In this document: piece by piece, positions 1 to 9,726 of the stretch
How positions within the stretch are numbered: the stretch's first letter is position 1
How the letters are laid out: each line of letters opens with the position of its first letter
DNA from: Phaeoceros laevis
Taxonomy: Eukaryota; Anthocerotophyta; Anthocerotopsida; Notothyladales
Reading direction: 5' to 3'
NCBI GenBank assembly: GCA_049999765.1
Contig: JBNGIQ010009267.1
Span: forward strand, 1 to 55,805
Length of the DNA: 55,805 bases
Notes under the pieces: model-generated
What the model was told of the DNA's origin: nothing
What the model saw: the letters and a program-made list of their open reading frames with translations, nothing else
Databases searched by the model: none
Position numbers and translations under genes: made by a program

Positions 1-1315
1 GTTTTGTTGTTGTGCCGGATGTCCGGCCCTGTCTTGTTACTGCCAGATCCCAGTTTTTTGCCTTCTGCCGGATGTCCGGCCCGGACTCGTTAGTTGTTGT
101 TCTGCTTTTTGTCAGTGTGCCAGATGTCCTGCCCAACATATGTACAACATACGAAGCTCCGGAAAGGAATGATTGCATAAAGTAGTCGATTCTAAGATTT
201 CATAGGGTCCATCATCAAAGAACCAGCGAAGCTTAATACAAAACGGTCGTAAATGCACTTTTTTTAAAAAAAATGCTCCCTGTCCGGCCCAGTTTTTTTG
301 CACCAAACGGGTACAGGAGACTGTTCCCGGGACTTGGAAGACCCTGTTCTCTAGAGGCCCTGTTCTCGGGAGGCCCTCTTCTCTAGAGGCCGGCCATTGC
401 CGACAACACGAGTATGCAGTTGCTCGATAAAGTTTAGTTTTCAAGCTCTAGGGTCTTTTATCCCGTAGAAAGCTAGAAACTAACTGCACCGATCGAGATG
501 AATTTCACTCCCAGCAGGGCAGGGCTGCAATGGTGGGGAGTCTGGAGACATATTTTAGCCACCCTGGCCGAGCTGCTCCCTCGACATATCAATGTACTCC
601 ACTGAGAGTCTACTTAGTACTTACTGCACTCCCGAAATTGGACATTGGATATCTCCCTCGTACTAAAAGTACAGCCTCTTCTTTGTGGTAGTCCAATTGC
701 AAGGAGAGGATCCCGACTCCCGAGAGACGACAGCTGGTACGATGTAATAAATAATAAGATCTCAAGCGTCCCCCAAGTTGGAGAGGCTGAGGATAACACT
801 TGGGAAGTCTTCCCAAGTGCCACCCAATCACTAAAGTCTTCTAAAGGCTGATGAGCAGCTTCGCTGTAAGCTTCCTTATCAAAGCACGAGGTGGTGGATT
901 CGATCACCACTTGAGCCCAGGTGGAGAAATGTTGCGTTGGGAACTTGTGTCCGTACTGGCATATAGCATGAGAGTATGTACCTCGTCTATCATGGTCCCA
1001 AGGCTTGCAACAACATGTGGACGAGCCTTTTGCTTCGCAACTGTTTCGCACATGCCATGCCGGCTGATGACGTCAGCGTGAATCACACTCCAGTGCTTCA
1101 TCAGCCCTGGAGGATATGCGTTGGTATACAGTACGTTAGTTAGTGTGCATAGCATACAGGCCACGCAACGCCTATAGCATACATTTATGCACACCCGAAG
1201 CTAAGGGCGCGTACCAGCCTTCAAAAGGCAAACCGTCTTGGCCATTTCTTGAAACGAGCTCGCCCTGCAGGAGGCTCTTCTCATCGGAGCCTCGTCGACC
1301 TGAAAATTTTGAGCC
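1..1315. other. 5' flank, no gene recognised
   Basis: No convincing exon was found. A 17-base unit (TGCCGGATGTCCGGCCC) occurs at 13-29, 66-82 and, degenerate, 118-134. It contains the near-palindrome GCCGGA-TG-TCCGGC. Short imperfect tandem copies of a CCCTGTTCTCTAGAGG-like unit lie at about 340-390. The open frames at 600-1200 on both strands have no recognisable family signature and overlap each other, so I read them as chance. The 3' end of the stretch is presumably the promoter and 5' UTR of the receptor kinase starting at 1316. Confidence 0.5.
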
Positions 1316-3967
1316 ATGATGGCGGCCCTCCTGAACAACAAGTACCGTTTGCTGCAGCTGCTGCCAACGCTGGTGCTGTGCTGCTGCACTTGCGTGACCC
1401 GCAGCCAGTCGACGTCGGACGTGGGATGGATCGTGTCGGGCCCTGACCACGCCCCGGGCGGCCTCCCCTCCTGCTCCTTCTGCATCAACGCCATCAACGC
1501 CGTGTTCTACCAGAACTGGACGTCCACGGACCTGCGGGTGGGCATGTACCGGTGCCTGAAGCAGGACCAGAACGAGCTGTGGACGGTGGACGTCGGGATC
1601 GGGCGGCGCAACACCATCTCCCTCACCGACCCGTCAAACCAGACGCTGTGCTGGACGCCGGCTCCGCGCAGGCCGACTACCGCGGCCGGAACGTGACGCT
1701 GCTGCCGCTGCGGCTGCGCGCCTGCGACGGCTCCGGCAGGCAGCGATGGCACTTGGACGCCCCCAACTACCTCCGCAGCAACCTCACCGACCCCGTCGAC
1801 GGCAGCCTGCTCTACCTCGCGCAGGGCGAGGTGGTGGACACCAACGACACGGACATGTCCGCCAACTACAACCTCTACCTCAGCACGCTGCCGGCGCTGG
1901 CCAGCACGCCGGGTTTCATCACCGCCGACTTCACGTTCCAGCCCGTGTCCAACTTCCGCGGCCGGCGGGACTCCGGGTTAGGGCTCCGGAGCCCCGACGG
2001 GCCTGCTGGAGGTGGCGGCATCGACGACAACCTGCTGCGCAACGGAGGGTTCGAGCGCACCACCATCCTCACGCGATGGCCGGCCTCGCAGAACTGCTCC
2101 ACCAACACCCGCAGCTGCTCCCGCCGCCTCATCTTCGGCGGGGAGCTCTTCTCCCTGTGCTCCTGGGCCGTGGTCAGTCCCCCGGAGGTGGTGTACGATC
2201 GGGCGCCGCTATGGCAGGCGGCCGAGGGAGTGTCCAGCCTGCTGCTCAGCAACCGCGCGTCCGTGAACCAGAGCTTCCCGTCCCTGCCGGCCACCGAGTA
2301 CCGCCTCTCCTTCTCCATGGCGGGCGTCCTGGCCGCCAGCCGCTCCCAGGACGCCTTCGTGCTCTGCTCCAACGCCAGCGGCATTTCCGTCACGGTGCAG
2401 ATCGACTCCTCTCAGCTGCGCGCGGTGTTCAGCTTGGCGGCGGATGAGGTGAGCAGGGCCGGGGGGGACACGCTCTGGGTCACCAGGACCCTCCTCTTCA
2501 CCTCCTCCCGCACCACCAACGCCACCACCATCACCATCGCCAGCGTCGGCTCCTCGGCTTGCGGGCCCGTCATCGACAGCGTCAAGGTTGCTGCTGTGAC
2601 GTCCTCCGACGGGCACAAGAGCCGCAACACAGCCGGCATTGCTGCGGGAGCTGCGGCGGGAGCGTTGGTCCTCCTGGGACTGCTGCTGCTGGGGTTAGGG
2701 TTTCTGAGGAAGCGGCACCAGTGGGATAGCGCGCTGCTGCTGAATCTCACCACCGACCTTGCGGCGCAGAATGTCAAGGTCTACTCCTACGCCCAGCTGG
2801 AGAAGGCCACCGCCAACTGGAGCACGCTCCTGGGGGAAGGCGGCTTCAGCAAGGTGTACAGAGGCGACTTCCCGGACGGCAGCTTGGGGGCGGTGGAGGT
2901 GGAGAAGAGCCGCAGGTCCAAGTCCTCCGTGTTCAAAAAGGAACTGGCGCTGTTCCTCAGAGTGAGCCATCGGAACCTCGTCAACCTCATCGGCTTCTGC
3001 GCCGAAAAAGGTAGACCTCTTTGTGCCATTGAATTGCAGCCCTGGAGCAGTCGAAGAAAGAAAGAAGGAAAGAATTTCAAGCTGTAGGTATCTTCCATTG
3101 AGCGCTCACCCTTGGAAGGTTGGTTGAATTGCAGCGCACCCGATTCTGGTGTTCGAGTTCCTGCCCCACGGGAGCCTCTACGATCGGCTGCACAAGGACA
3201 ACCCCGACCAGGTCCCGCTGCCGTGGCTGTCTCGGATGAGGATTGCCTACCAGCTGGCTGCGGCCCTCAAGTACCTGCACCACGGCACCAGCCCTCCCAT
3301 CGGCCACAGGGACATCAAATCCGCCAACGTGCTCCTCACTGCCAACGACTCCGCCAAGCTTGCCGACTTCGGGCTGTCCAAGGCCGCTGAGGCGGACGCC
3401 ACCGTCTTCCTCACGGTGCAGACGGACGTCAAGGGCTCGCTGGGGTACCTGGACCCCAAGTACGTCAGGTCGGGGGTCTACTCCCTCAAGAGCGACGTCT
3501 ACAGCTACGGCGTGGTGCTGCTGGAGCTGCTCACGGGCCACCCGGCCATCATGGACATGGACCTGCTGTCCTTCTGGGCTGCCAAGTACATCAACGAGCC
3601 GCTCATCGCCCACCAGATGCTGGACGCCAGGCTCAACGGGGACTACGACACCTCGGACTTGCACATCTTGGTGGACCTGGTGAAGATGTGTGTGCAAGAT
3701 GATGCCCAGCTGAGGCCCTCGATGCAGCAGGTGGTGTCGTTTTTGGCCGACTCCCACTTCTCTGGCTGTCCTCCGGCAACTACCGTGACTGTGCCTGAAA
3801 CTGTGCCTGAAACTATCTCAAATACCAGCCCAGATTCCTCCATGGCTCCCTCGTCGACTAATTCTTCCTCACAGGGTGCCAATTCCTCCAGCCATGCTAC
3901 CAATGTCTCCTCGCAGGGTGCCAATTCTTCCTCCCAGGGTGCTGTTCCTGTTCCTTCATCATCTTGA
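1316..3967 (+). CDS. Receptor-like kinase with ricin-B-like and DUF642 ectodomain (frame-broken, kinase lacks beta3 Lys)
   Basis: Membrane receptor kinase, about 840 residues, exons 1316-3010 and 3135-3967 (intron 3011-3134, GT-AG, phase 1). Order: signal peptide (leucine/cysteine-rich stretch in residues 1-30); a beta-trefoil, ricin-B-like region (motifs NELWTV and GRQRWHLD, about residues 40-175); a DUF642-like galactose-binding region (NLLRNGGFE, AAEGVSSLLLSN, ACGPVIDSVKV, about residues 235-425); one membrane segment (2623-2706); a kinase domain with glycine loop GEGGFSKVYRG, HRDIKSANVLL, DFG and GSLGYLDPKY; a Ser/Asn-rich tail of SSQGAN-type repeats. Two oddities: the frame shifts by one base near 1651, and the VAIK-type lysine reads Glu (GAG, 2902-2904). 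The start is the first ATG before the signal peptide (a second follows directly). The kinase assignment is sure; the ectodomain assignments rest on motif pattern. Probable role: cell-wall or glycan sensing at the plasma membrane (inference). Confidence 0.85.
1640..1665 (+). other. One-base frame break in the receptor kinase ORF
   Basis: The frame from the signal peptide is open to 1696, but homologous-looking sequence (a cysteine followed by LDAGSAQ, then the QRW trefoil motif) continues in the frame one base earlier from about 1651 onward. The distance is too short for an intron. A missing C next to TGC at 1649-1651 would restore one frame. It may be a sequencing or assembly error in GC-rich DNA, or a real inactivating indel; the sequence alone cannot tell. 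Confidence 0.75.
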
Positions 3968-4561
3968 AGCAACACTCCAAGCTCGGTACGTTGTGAGTAC
4001 TTCACACCGGTTCCCAATTATTAGACTAGTAGGCTTGGATCTTGAGCACTTTTTGGGTATCACACTTCTCCACCCCAGTCCTAGTCCTCACGACGATACT
4101 GTCAGCCAACTTGAGGGCGTGTAGTTTGAACACCAAAGGCACTCCTCTTTCGTGCTGCACAAGCAGTGCTCAGTGTAGTATAGTGGGTCCTCCAAGCTAC
4201 ACATTTCGCTCCAGTGTCACCTATCGGAAATGGCTGCCTTCCAAAGGTCTTTTCATTCTCAAAGCACCACTGCTCATTTGTGCTGCACTTGTAAGCAGCA
4301 CTGTAGTATAACGAGTCCTCCAAGCTACCCATTTCGCTCCAATGTTACCTATCGGAAATGGCTGCCTTCCAAAGGTCTTTTCCTTCTCAAAGCACCACGG
4401 CTCAGTGAACTTCAGTCATCATCCCATCCCAAATGTTGCATCCTTGCGTACCAGCAGAGCTGATACACCCTCTCTATACTCACTTGTCTCTCCAGGAACA
4501 TCCTGCTACTCATCTTGGCCATCTAGATGTTCTCATAGATTTCCTTTCATTCATCAGCTAA
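3968..4561. other. Convergent 3' region between receptor kinase and TEN1
   Basis: The stretch holds the two 3' UTRs and a 128-bp tandem duplication (listed separately). No exon was recognised. Short frames here come from the duplicated unit. Confidence 0.5.
4153..4405. repeat. 128-bp tandem duplication
   Basis: Copy 1 is 4153-4280 and copy 2 is 4281-4405, period 128. Both begin TGCTGCAC and share a long near-identical block around ACCTATCGGAAATGGCTGCC. It lies between two convergent genes, so it is probably in a 3' UTR or spacer. Confidence 0.85.
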
Positions 4562-5126
4562 TTATTTGGACCACCCCTGCTTTCGCTCAAATTGACGGCG
4601 CAGCTGCAAAGCTTTTTCATACAGTTGAAGGTCAAGCCCGTCCACGTTTCGTCCTACTCTGGCCAGCAATACAACCTGTTTCTAGAACGTCCAATGACGA
4701 CAGTTCTGCGTGATTCAGAATCTGTTTTAGCAGGGCTACATGAGATAAATGCATACAGATGGCAAAACCGTTACCACAAAATTGGGCCTGAATTCCAGTT
4801 CCCCTATGAACTGGTACAAGGAGTTGATTCGGATAGGAACATCTCGGAGGTGCTGAGTGTCGACTCTAATTGATGTCCCACCCTCCGTAATGACCACAAT
4901 GCCTGTCACCGGGTCGTAGCTTTGAAGCCTGAAGGCACTGGTTAGCATAAGTCACTGGGAAGGTGGGATTCGACAAAAGCTGACGGTCTAGATACTCTCA
5001 CCTGCCGGTGACACGAAGAGATGCGTTGGGTTTGCAGTAGCGGGAGGAGGGGTGGAGTTCGCGAAGCAGAACCGGGGTCTCAGGTTTAAGGGACGAAGTG
5101 GACCCTGAAGATGGCCCCGCCGCCAT
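4562..5126 (-). CDS. TEN1: CST complex subunit TEN1
   Basis: Small OB-fold subunit of the CTC1-STN1-TEN1 complex, which protects telomere ends and assists lagging-strand fill-in. Three exons on the minus strand: 5002-5126, 4775-4928, 4562-4675, with introns of 73 and 99 bp; frame is kept and gives 130 residues, the usual plant TEN1 size. Family-type blocks are ASLRVTGRLQSYD, IRVDTQHLRDVPIRI, SLYQFIGELEFRP and the C-terminal ARVGRNVDGLDLQLY. The start ATG at 5126 gives an N-terminus of normal length (MAAGPSSGS...). The gene converges on the receptor kinase. The match is to my memory of the plant family, not to a search; still strong because several blocks agree in order across three exons. Confidence 0.9.
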
Positions 5127-6057
5127 AGCCACACCTTGGCCTATCAGAAGGAAGGAACTTTATTCAGAAGTCACGCCCTAATTATGCCGAGGACAGAAGG
5201 AGATCGGCAATTAGGTAGTAGCATTTTTGCAAGGGGCTCCAAGTCCGAGGGACTCGAGGGTTCGAAGATTGTGATCTGCTCGTCCTCACTTGTTCAGTGT
5301 AACATGCGTGCACCCACTGGAAACTTTATGATTGACTCCCGCTTGCTCATCACTACAGTACAGTAAGTAGAAGCTTGTACACTTCTAGTATGGGATCGTT
5401 AGGACTACGCATTGAAGGACAAGACTTGAAAGGTCAGCACGAGCATGTGATCACCAAGGCTGCTATGTTAATCAAGTATGTACGATATATACCCCACAAG
5501 ACATTTCTCTCATGAGGAATACATGTATTGGAACAATAACTTCTATGGTTCACGGTATGGAAAGAATGCATGTTTCAAATCGTACAATGATGAAGGTCCA
5601 CCCTTCTTCAATGGCCACTGAGGGCTTACAATCTGCAATATCAAAGGAACATCCATCGTTAGAAACATCACAGTTTGCAAAGTAAAGAGGAGTTAGTACA
5701 CAACTTGAGAGGCAGCAAGCAACAATTATGGCTGCAGAAAGCAGACCTCCAGAGTGGCAAACACCAAGCGCATACGGTCTGCCACCACTGCAGGTTCCTC
5801 GGCTCGACCTACTACTGCCAACTGCTCCAGCTGCAAGGTCTTGATGGGCATCCTATAACAAATGAGTTGGTAGTGCACAATCAGGACCAATTGCAACCCA
5901 AAGAGGAAGCAAGCTAAAACCGTCAGAAACGTCGTCAGTTCGTGCGGTTAGCCACAAAGCTCCCAACAGTCTTTTGACGTTGGGTAAATGAGTTCATACC
6001 ATGCCATGCCTCCAGTGTAATATGCATTTGCAATCAAGGCACAAAACCCTCTCCACT
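5127..6057. other. Spacer between TEN1 and the next minus-strand gene
   Basis: TEN1 promoter and the 3' UTR of the gene ending at 6058. No exon or repeat was recognised. Confidence 0.4.
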
Positions 6058-7168
6058 TCATCTACCGTTCTGCTGAGACTGCTGGAGGTGGCTACATGCC
6101 CGAGGCTTTTTGCTGACAGGAAGGGGTGGGCTAGCTGCCTGCAGGTCGAAGACTTCATCGAGAAGCATGCCCCCCAGAACACATAACCTCCCCTGCAGTT
6201 ACTCTTGTCTTCAACTGTACAGATGACCCAGGGTATCGATACCACACTCTCGCAGTCCAACTCGCACACACTCAGCAGCTCCTTTCGCATAACCTCATCT
6301 GTGCAACCTATTGCATATGCTGAAACCCCAGCGTCCACAAATTCCTGATGGCCAAACCCACAAAGACTCAAATTGGGGGTTCTTGAACCAAGGTCCTCAT
6401 GGACCTAAAAGAGTGGGGAAGCACCTTCAAGTTAGCAAAGCCACCATCCACGACATCCTTATAGCGCCTGTGCAATCCCAAAGCTATGCTCCTTGGGGAT
6501 TTGAATTGTTCATCATGCGATGCCCTACAGACCTGCAAGTTCTCCAAATCCATCTTTCTGTAATCTGGAAAGACCTAGGCTGCAATCTTGTGGCTGCAAT
6601 TGCGAGACCTTCACCTGACGGGACCCAAATCCGTTGACGCAATTGCGAGTGCGTTGTGGGATCACTGTAGGGTGCAGACGACGACACAGATCGGAAGTAG
6701 TAACTCCTGTGCAAACTGCACCCCTTGTGCCAACGAAAGTCAGACAATCTTGCGTGCCTCTCTTTATGAAGAAGCAGCTGTCGCTGTCGTGAGGAAGAAC
6801 AAAGCCTCCAAGTCCAACACTACATTTTTGAACAGACTGCATCATAAGCGCATAGGAGGCCTGCTCCGTAACATCTGAGAGACGGAGTAGATTCCAGGTT
6901 TCCAACAGAACAACGGCCTGCACCGGTGCAGATCAGAGGCCATGCATCATGCTGATCAACCTTTTGGACAGGACAACGGATAAGCTTACCTCAGTTGTCT
7001 GTGGAGGAATCCAATTCACCACTTCTTGAGCTACTTCAGAGCGAATTGGAGTCTGGAGAATGTGAAAGGTTTTCAACGGCTTTCATTTTCTCCCAAACTC
7101 TCGAACTCTCCAAATGGTTCCCAAGAAGGTAAGCTTCCGGGCGAAGAACACACCGAGTTTGGTTCCAT
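6058..7168 (-). CDS. Conserved-looking multi-exon protein of unknown function (about 220 aa)
   Basis: I do not recognise the family. A frame-consistent minus-strand model is: 7154-7168, 6990-7052, 6834-6917, 6615-6777, 6533-6557, 6452-6467, 6243-6404, 6058-6192. All junctions keep phase, and introns are 47-101 bp. The product starts MEPNSTPIRSEVAQEVVNW, then has a helix-like block VVLLETWNLLRLSDVTEQA, a basic block HKERHARLSDFRWHKG, RSYYFRSVSS, QLRQRIWVPS, then HQEFVDAGVSAYAIGCTDE and GGMLLDEVFDLQ, ending in a polar tail. No signal peptide or membrane segment is apparent. The third donor (after 6834), the 15-nt first exon and the 25- and 16-nt micro-exons are the weakest parts; exon 7 (6243-6404) and exon 4 are the strongest. 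It could be a plant DUF protein. Confidence 0.6.
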
Positions 7169-7790
7169 AGTTCCATATAGAATTCTCCAGGAACAGCACA
7201 GTTATCATCCATATCTGTTGAGTAGCCTAGCAGAGACACGGTCCATACAGTTGGACAGACAGCTGCGTTGGAAAGAGGTATCGTGATTAGTGATGAATCT
7301 GCCTCGTGGACCAGCGTTTGTCATTCCCCACGTGGCGTCCTTCCATACACGCAAGGATGGGATTTTGGCCCTTTTATTTTACTGGTGGTAGTCTAATTGC
7401 AAGGCATGAGTGTAGTAGTAGTAGGATGATTATGGTGTTTAGCCAACTCCACATGGGAATTGAACACCCCGTCAGGTTTTTCGAGTGCAATCGCTAAAAG
7501 GGCACAGGTGCAAGCTTTTCCTTTACTTACTAGACTGGATGAAAACCATTTTGAGACAAACGCACTGCCAACCCGGCACTAGTGCTCCAGCACCTTAGGT
7601 TGGCATTCTCAACATTTTGTGGCAGTGTTCAGCAGGAAAGAACGATATAGACCACTGCCCAACTACTCATCAACTTCTTGAATGGACTGTGGAGGGCCAG
7701 ACAGGAAAGCTTTTGAGCAAGACATTTTTTTCTGGTAGCTGCTGTTCTGAATTGAAGCTCACTAAAGCTCTCAAATCTATCTGGATCTGC
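7169..7790. other. Spacer with a SINE-like repeat
   Basis: Promoter side of the unknown gene and 3' flank of the Bet v 1 gene. It contains one copy of a dispersed repeat at 7412-7486 (listed separately). No exon seen. Confidence 0.4.
7412..7486 (-). repeat. Dispersed SINE-like repeat, copy 1
   Basis: Read on the minus strand it runs ACCTGACGGGGTGTTCAATT, then CCCAT, a GGAGTTGGC block, AACACCATAA and a (CTA)n tail. A second copy in the opposite orientation lies at 45338-45416. The GTTCAATTCC stretch resembles an RNA polymerase III B box, and a short trinucleotide tail is common in plant SINEs. No clear A box was found, so the SINE label is an inference. Confidence 0.6.
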
Positions 7791-8361
7791 TTAGACGTAC
7801 TCAGCCTCATTAGCTACCAGATGTGCCTCCAGCAGCTTTAAGAACCCCGCGAAGCCCTGTTTATGCTGCTTGGGAGCAAACTCCTCGGGAGCTTGCGCCT
7901 CGCCCAGAGGTTCATACTCGATGAGGTACTTGAAAAGAGAGATGCCGGAGTCGGTGGGCACGATTTGGGCGGTCACCTTGTAATAGCTGTACCACTTTAT
8001 GAGCTCTCCATCCAGAATATGGTAACTCACAGTGTGCTTCTCATTGTCCACAAAGTCAATCACCTCCTTGGCAAACGTGACCCCCTTCACAGCTGCACAC
8101 GAAAAGCCCAAACTGCCAGCCCTCATGAATACGGTGAGAGCTCACGGAAAACAGCATCATCGAAGGGAAGGAAAAGCATTCACCTGGTCCGAACTTGACC
8201 TCTCTGATGCTTCCCGCGTTTCCGTCGCCTTGGATCCAGTCAACACTCCGGATCATGTCCGGCACAAGCTTGGGCAAAATGTTGCGTAAGTCCGTGTACG
8301 CCTTCCACAGCCGCCCTGGTGCAATATGTATTTCCACTTCGGTTGACTCTACCTTCGCCAT
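7791..8361 (-). CDS. Bet v 1 / major latex protein-like (PR-10 family)
   Basis: Cytosolic START-like fold with a large hydrophobic ligand pocket; family members bind or process hydrophobic metabolites and several are stress-induced. Exons on the minus strand: 8184-8361 and 7791-8092, intron 8093-8183. The product is 159 residues, the usual size. Visible signs are the N-terminal VEIHIAPGRLWKAYTD, the glycine-rich loop GDGNAGSIREVKF, the strand pair HTVSYHILDGEL and a C-terminal helix FLKLLEAHLVANEAEYV. The single intron after codon 59, phase 1, matches the conserved PR-10/MLP intron position. The frame stays open upstream of 8361, but the family length supports this start. The ligand cannot be told from sequence. 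Confidence 0.88.
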
Positions 8362-9342
8362 TTCCGCAGACGAAGTCCTGCCACATTCAAGAAACAGAAA
8401 CAGGAACCCTTCTTTTCTGAGATCCCTCAGGAGCAGACAGTGATCTATACTTCCACCCAGAAGACACGATTCAGCACACACCTGTCCTTTCAAGATCAGG
8501 ACGCGAAGCAAGCAAGCGACTGCTAGCTCCTTCAGCTCCACCGTCTTCCTGCTCACCCTCGTGCCTACTTGTAGTGAGCCTTGGTTGCCTCATCCTGCCT
8601 CTTCGGTCTTCGAAATGCATCATGCTATTGAGAAAACAGTCAAAAAGAGAATGTATGAGAGATGCCAGCCTTTGCACCCTTCAAGCCGAGACAAAAGAGA
8701 GGAACCATTGCGCTGTTGGCATTGACCGTCCCAGTCCCAGGGAAGCAGGGAACAGTGCGCCAACAGCGGAGGAAAGTGTCTTGCTGTAGAACTTGGATCT
8801 GGAGACCGTAAGAACTGTTACATGGTCCACTGAAGGGACCCGCAAAACTCGAAAGACCATTAAAACATTCTCAAATAGCACCACAAGTGCATGACGCCCC
8901 CTCTGGACTCAAGCATTTCCATTGGGGATGAAGCTGAAAGAACGAAGTTAATCACAAATTAGAAACTACAGATTTCTCATTACTGTCAAGACTCAAGACT
9001 CGAGGCGTGCGGACGGTCTAAGGTGCTTTCGGGACAGGTTCACACCGAGCTTGTGTGTCCTGTGCCAGAGTGGCCGGGTGGAATAGTCCAGCGTGAACGT
9101 GAACACGGCCTAACACGCAGCGTGGCCCACCCCGAGGTGATCACACTAATCACAATCTAATTTATTGGCCCTGCCTGGTAACACTGGGGTATTTTTACAC
9201 AATTTTGAATAACTTAGACCGTTCACACATGGCCTAGGTTGAGCCTGATTTCCGACAGCGAAAACTGGGTCTCGGAAGCCTCGAAAGAGACCCTCTCTCA
9301 TCTCTCACGTACAATACTATCTATCTTCTACCGCATAGGCCA
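8362..9342. other. Spacer, Bet v 1 promoter side
   Basis: No exon or RNA gene was recognised. The last 300 bases turn AT-rich and lead into a tandem repeat. Confidence 0.4.
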
Positions 9343-9543
9343 GCTGCCGAACTAATTAATTAAAAATTCAGCAAACGATTTTTAACGTGTTAATTTAGGT
9401 CCCCTTGTGAGAAAAATAATTTATTATGTTGCCAAAATTAGTTCGGGCTGCTGCGGAACTAATTAATTAAAAATTCGGCAAACCATTTTAACGTGTTAAT
9501 TTAGGCCCCTTGTGAGAAAAATAATTTATTACGTTGCCAAAAT
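9343..9543. repeat. 107-bp AT-rich tandem duplication
   Basis: Two copies, about 9343-9449 and 9450-9543, share GAACTAATTAATTAAAAATT and GTGAGAAAAATAATTTATTA with few differences. No coding potential. It lies just before an assembly gap. Confidence 0.85.
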
Positions 9544-9588
9544 TTCCGAATTTCTGGGAAATAATTATTTAGTGCCGAATCTGGCATG

Positions 9589-9726
9589 CCTCTACTGTAT
9601 CTATCTANNNNNNNNNNNNNNNNNNNNNNNNNNNNNNNNNNNNNNNNNNNNNNNNNNNNNNNNNNNNNNNNNNNNNNNNNNNNNNNNNNNNNNNNNNNNN
9701 NNNNNNNCCTCTACTGTATCTATCTA
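9589..9726. other. Assembly gap with identical flanks
   Basis: CCTCTACTGTATCTATCTA is present immediately left (9589-9607) and immediately right (9708-9726) of the 100 N. The two contig ends probably overlap, or the gap spans a tandem repeat. Confidence 0.8.

Noticed and set aside
600-1194. Opposed open frames of 60-145 codons
   Set aside because: Mutually overlapping, most without ATG context, and no retroelement or gene motif that I could name with confidence.
1875-2616. Long minus-strand frames opposite the receptor kinase
   Set aside because: GC-rich shadow frames of the real plus-strand exon; no family features.
6405-6424. A 20-nt intron between exons 6 and 7 of the unknown gene
   Set aside because: Too short for spliceosomal removal; a donor 27 bases earlier gives a 47-nt intron in the same phase and was used instead.
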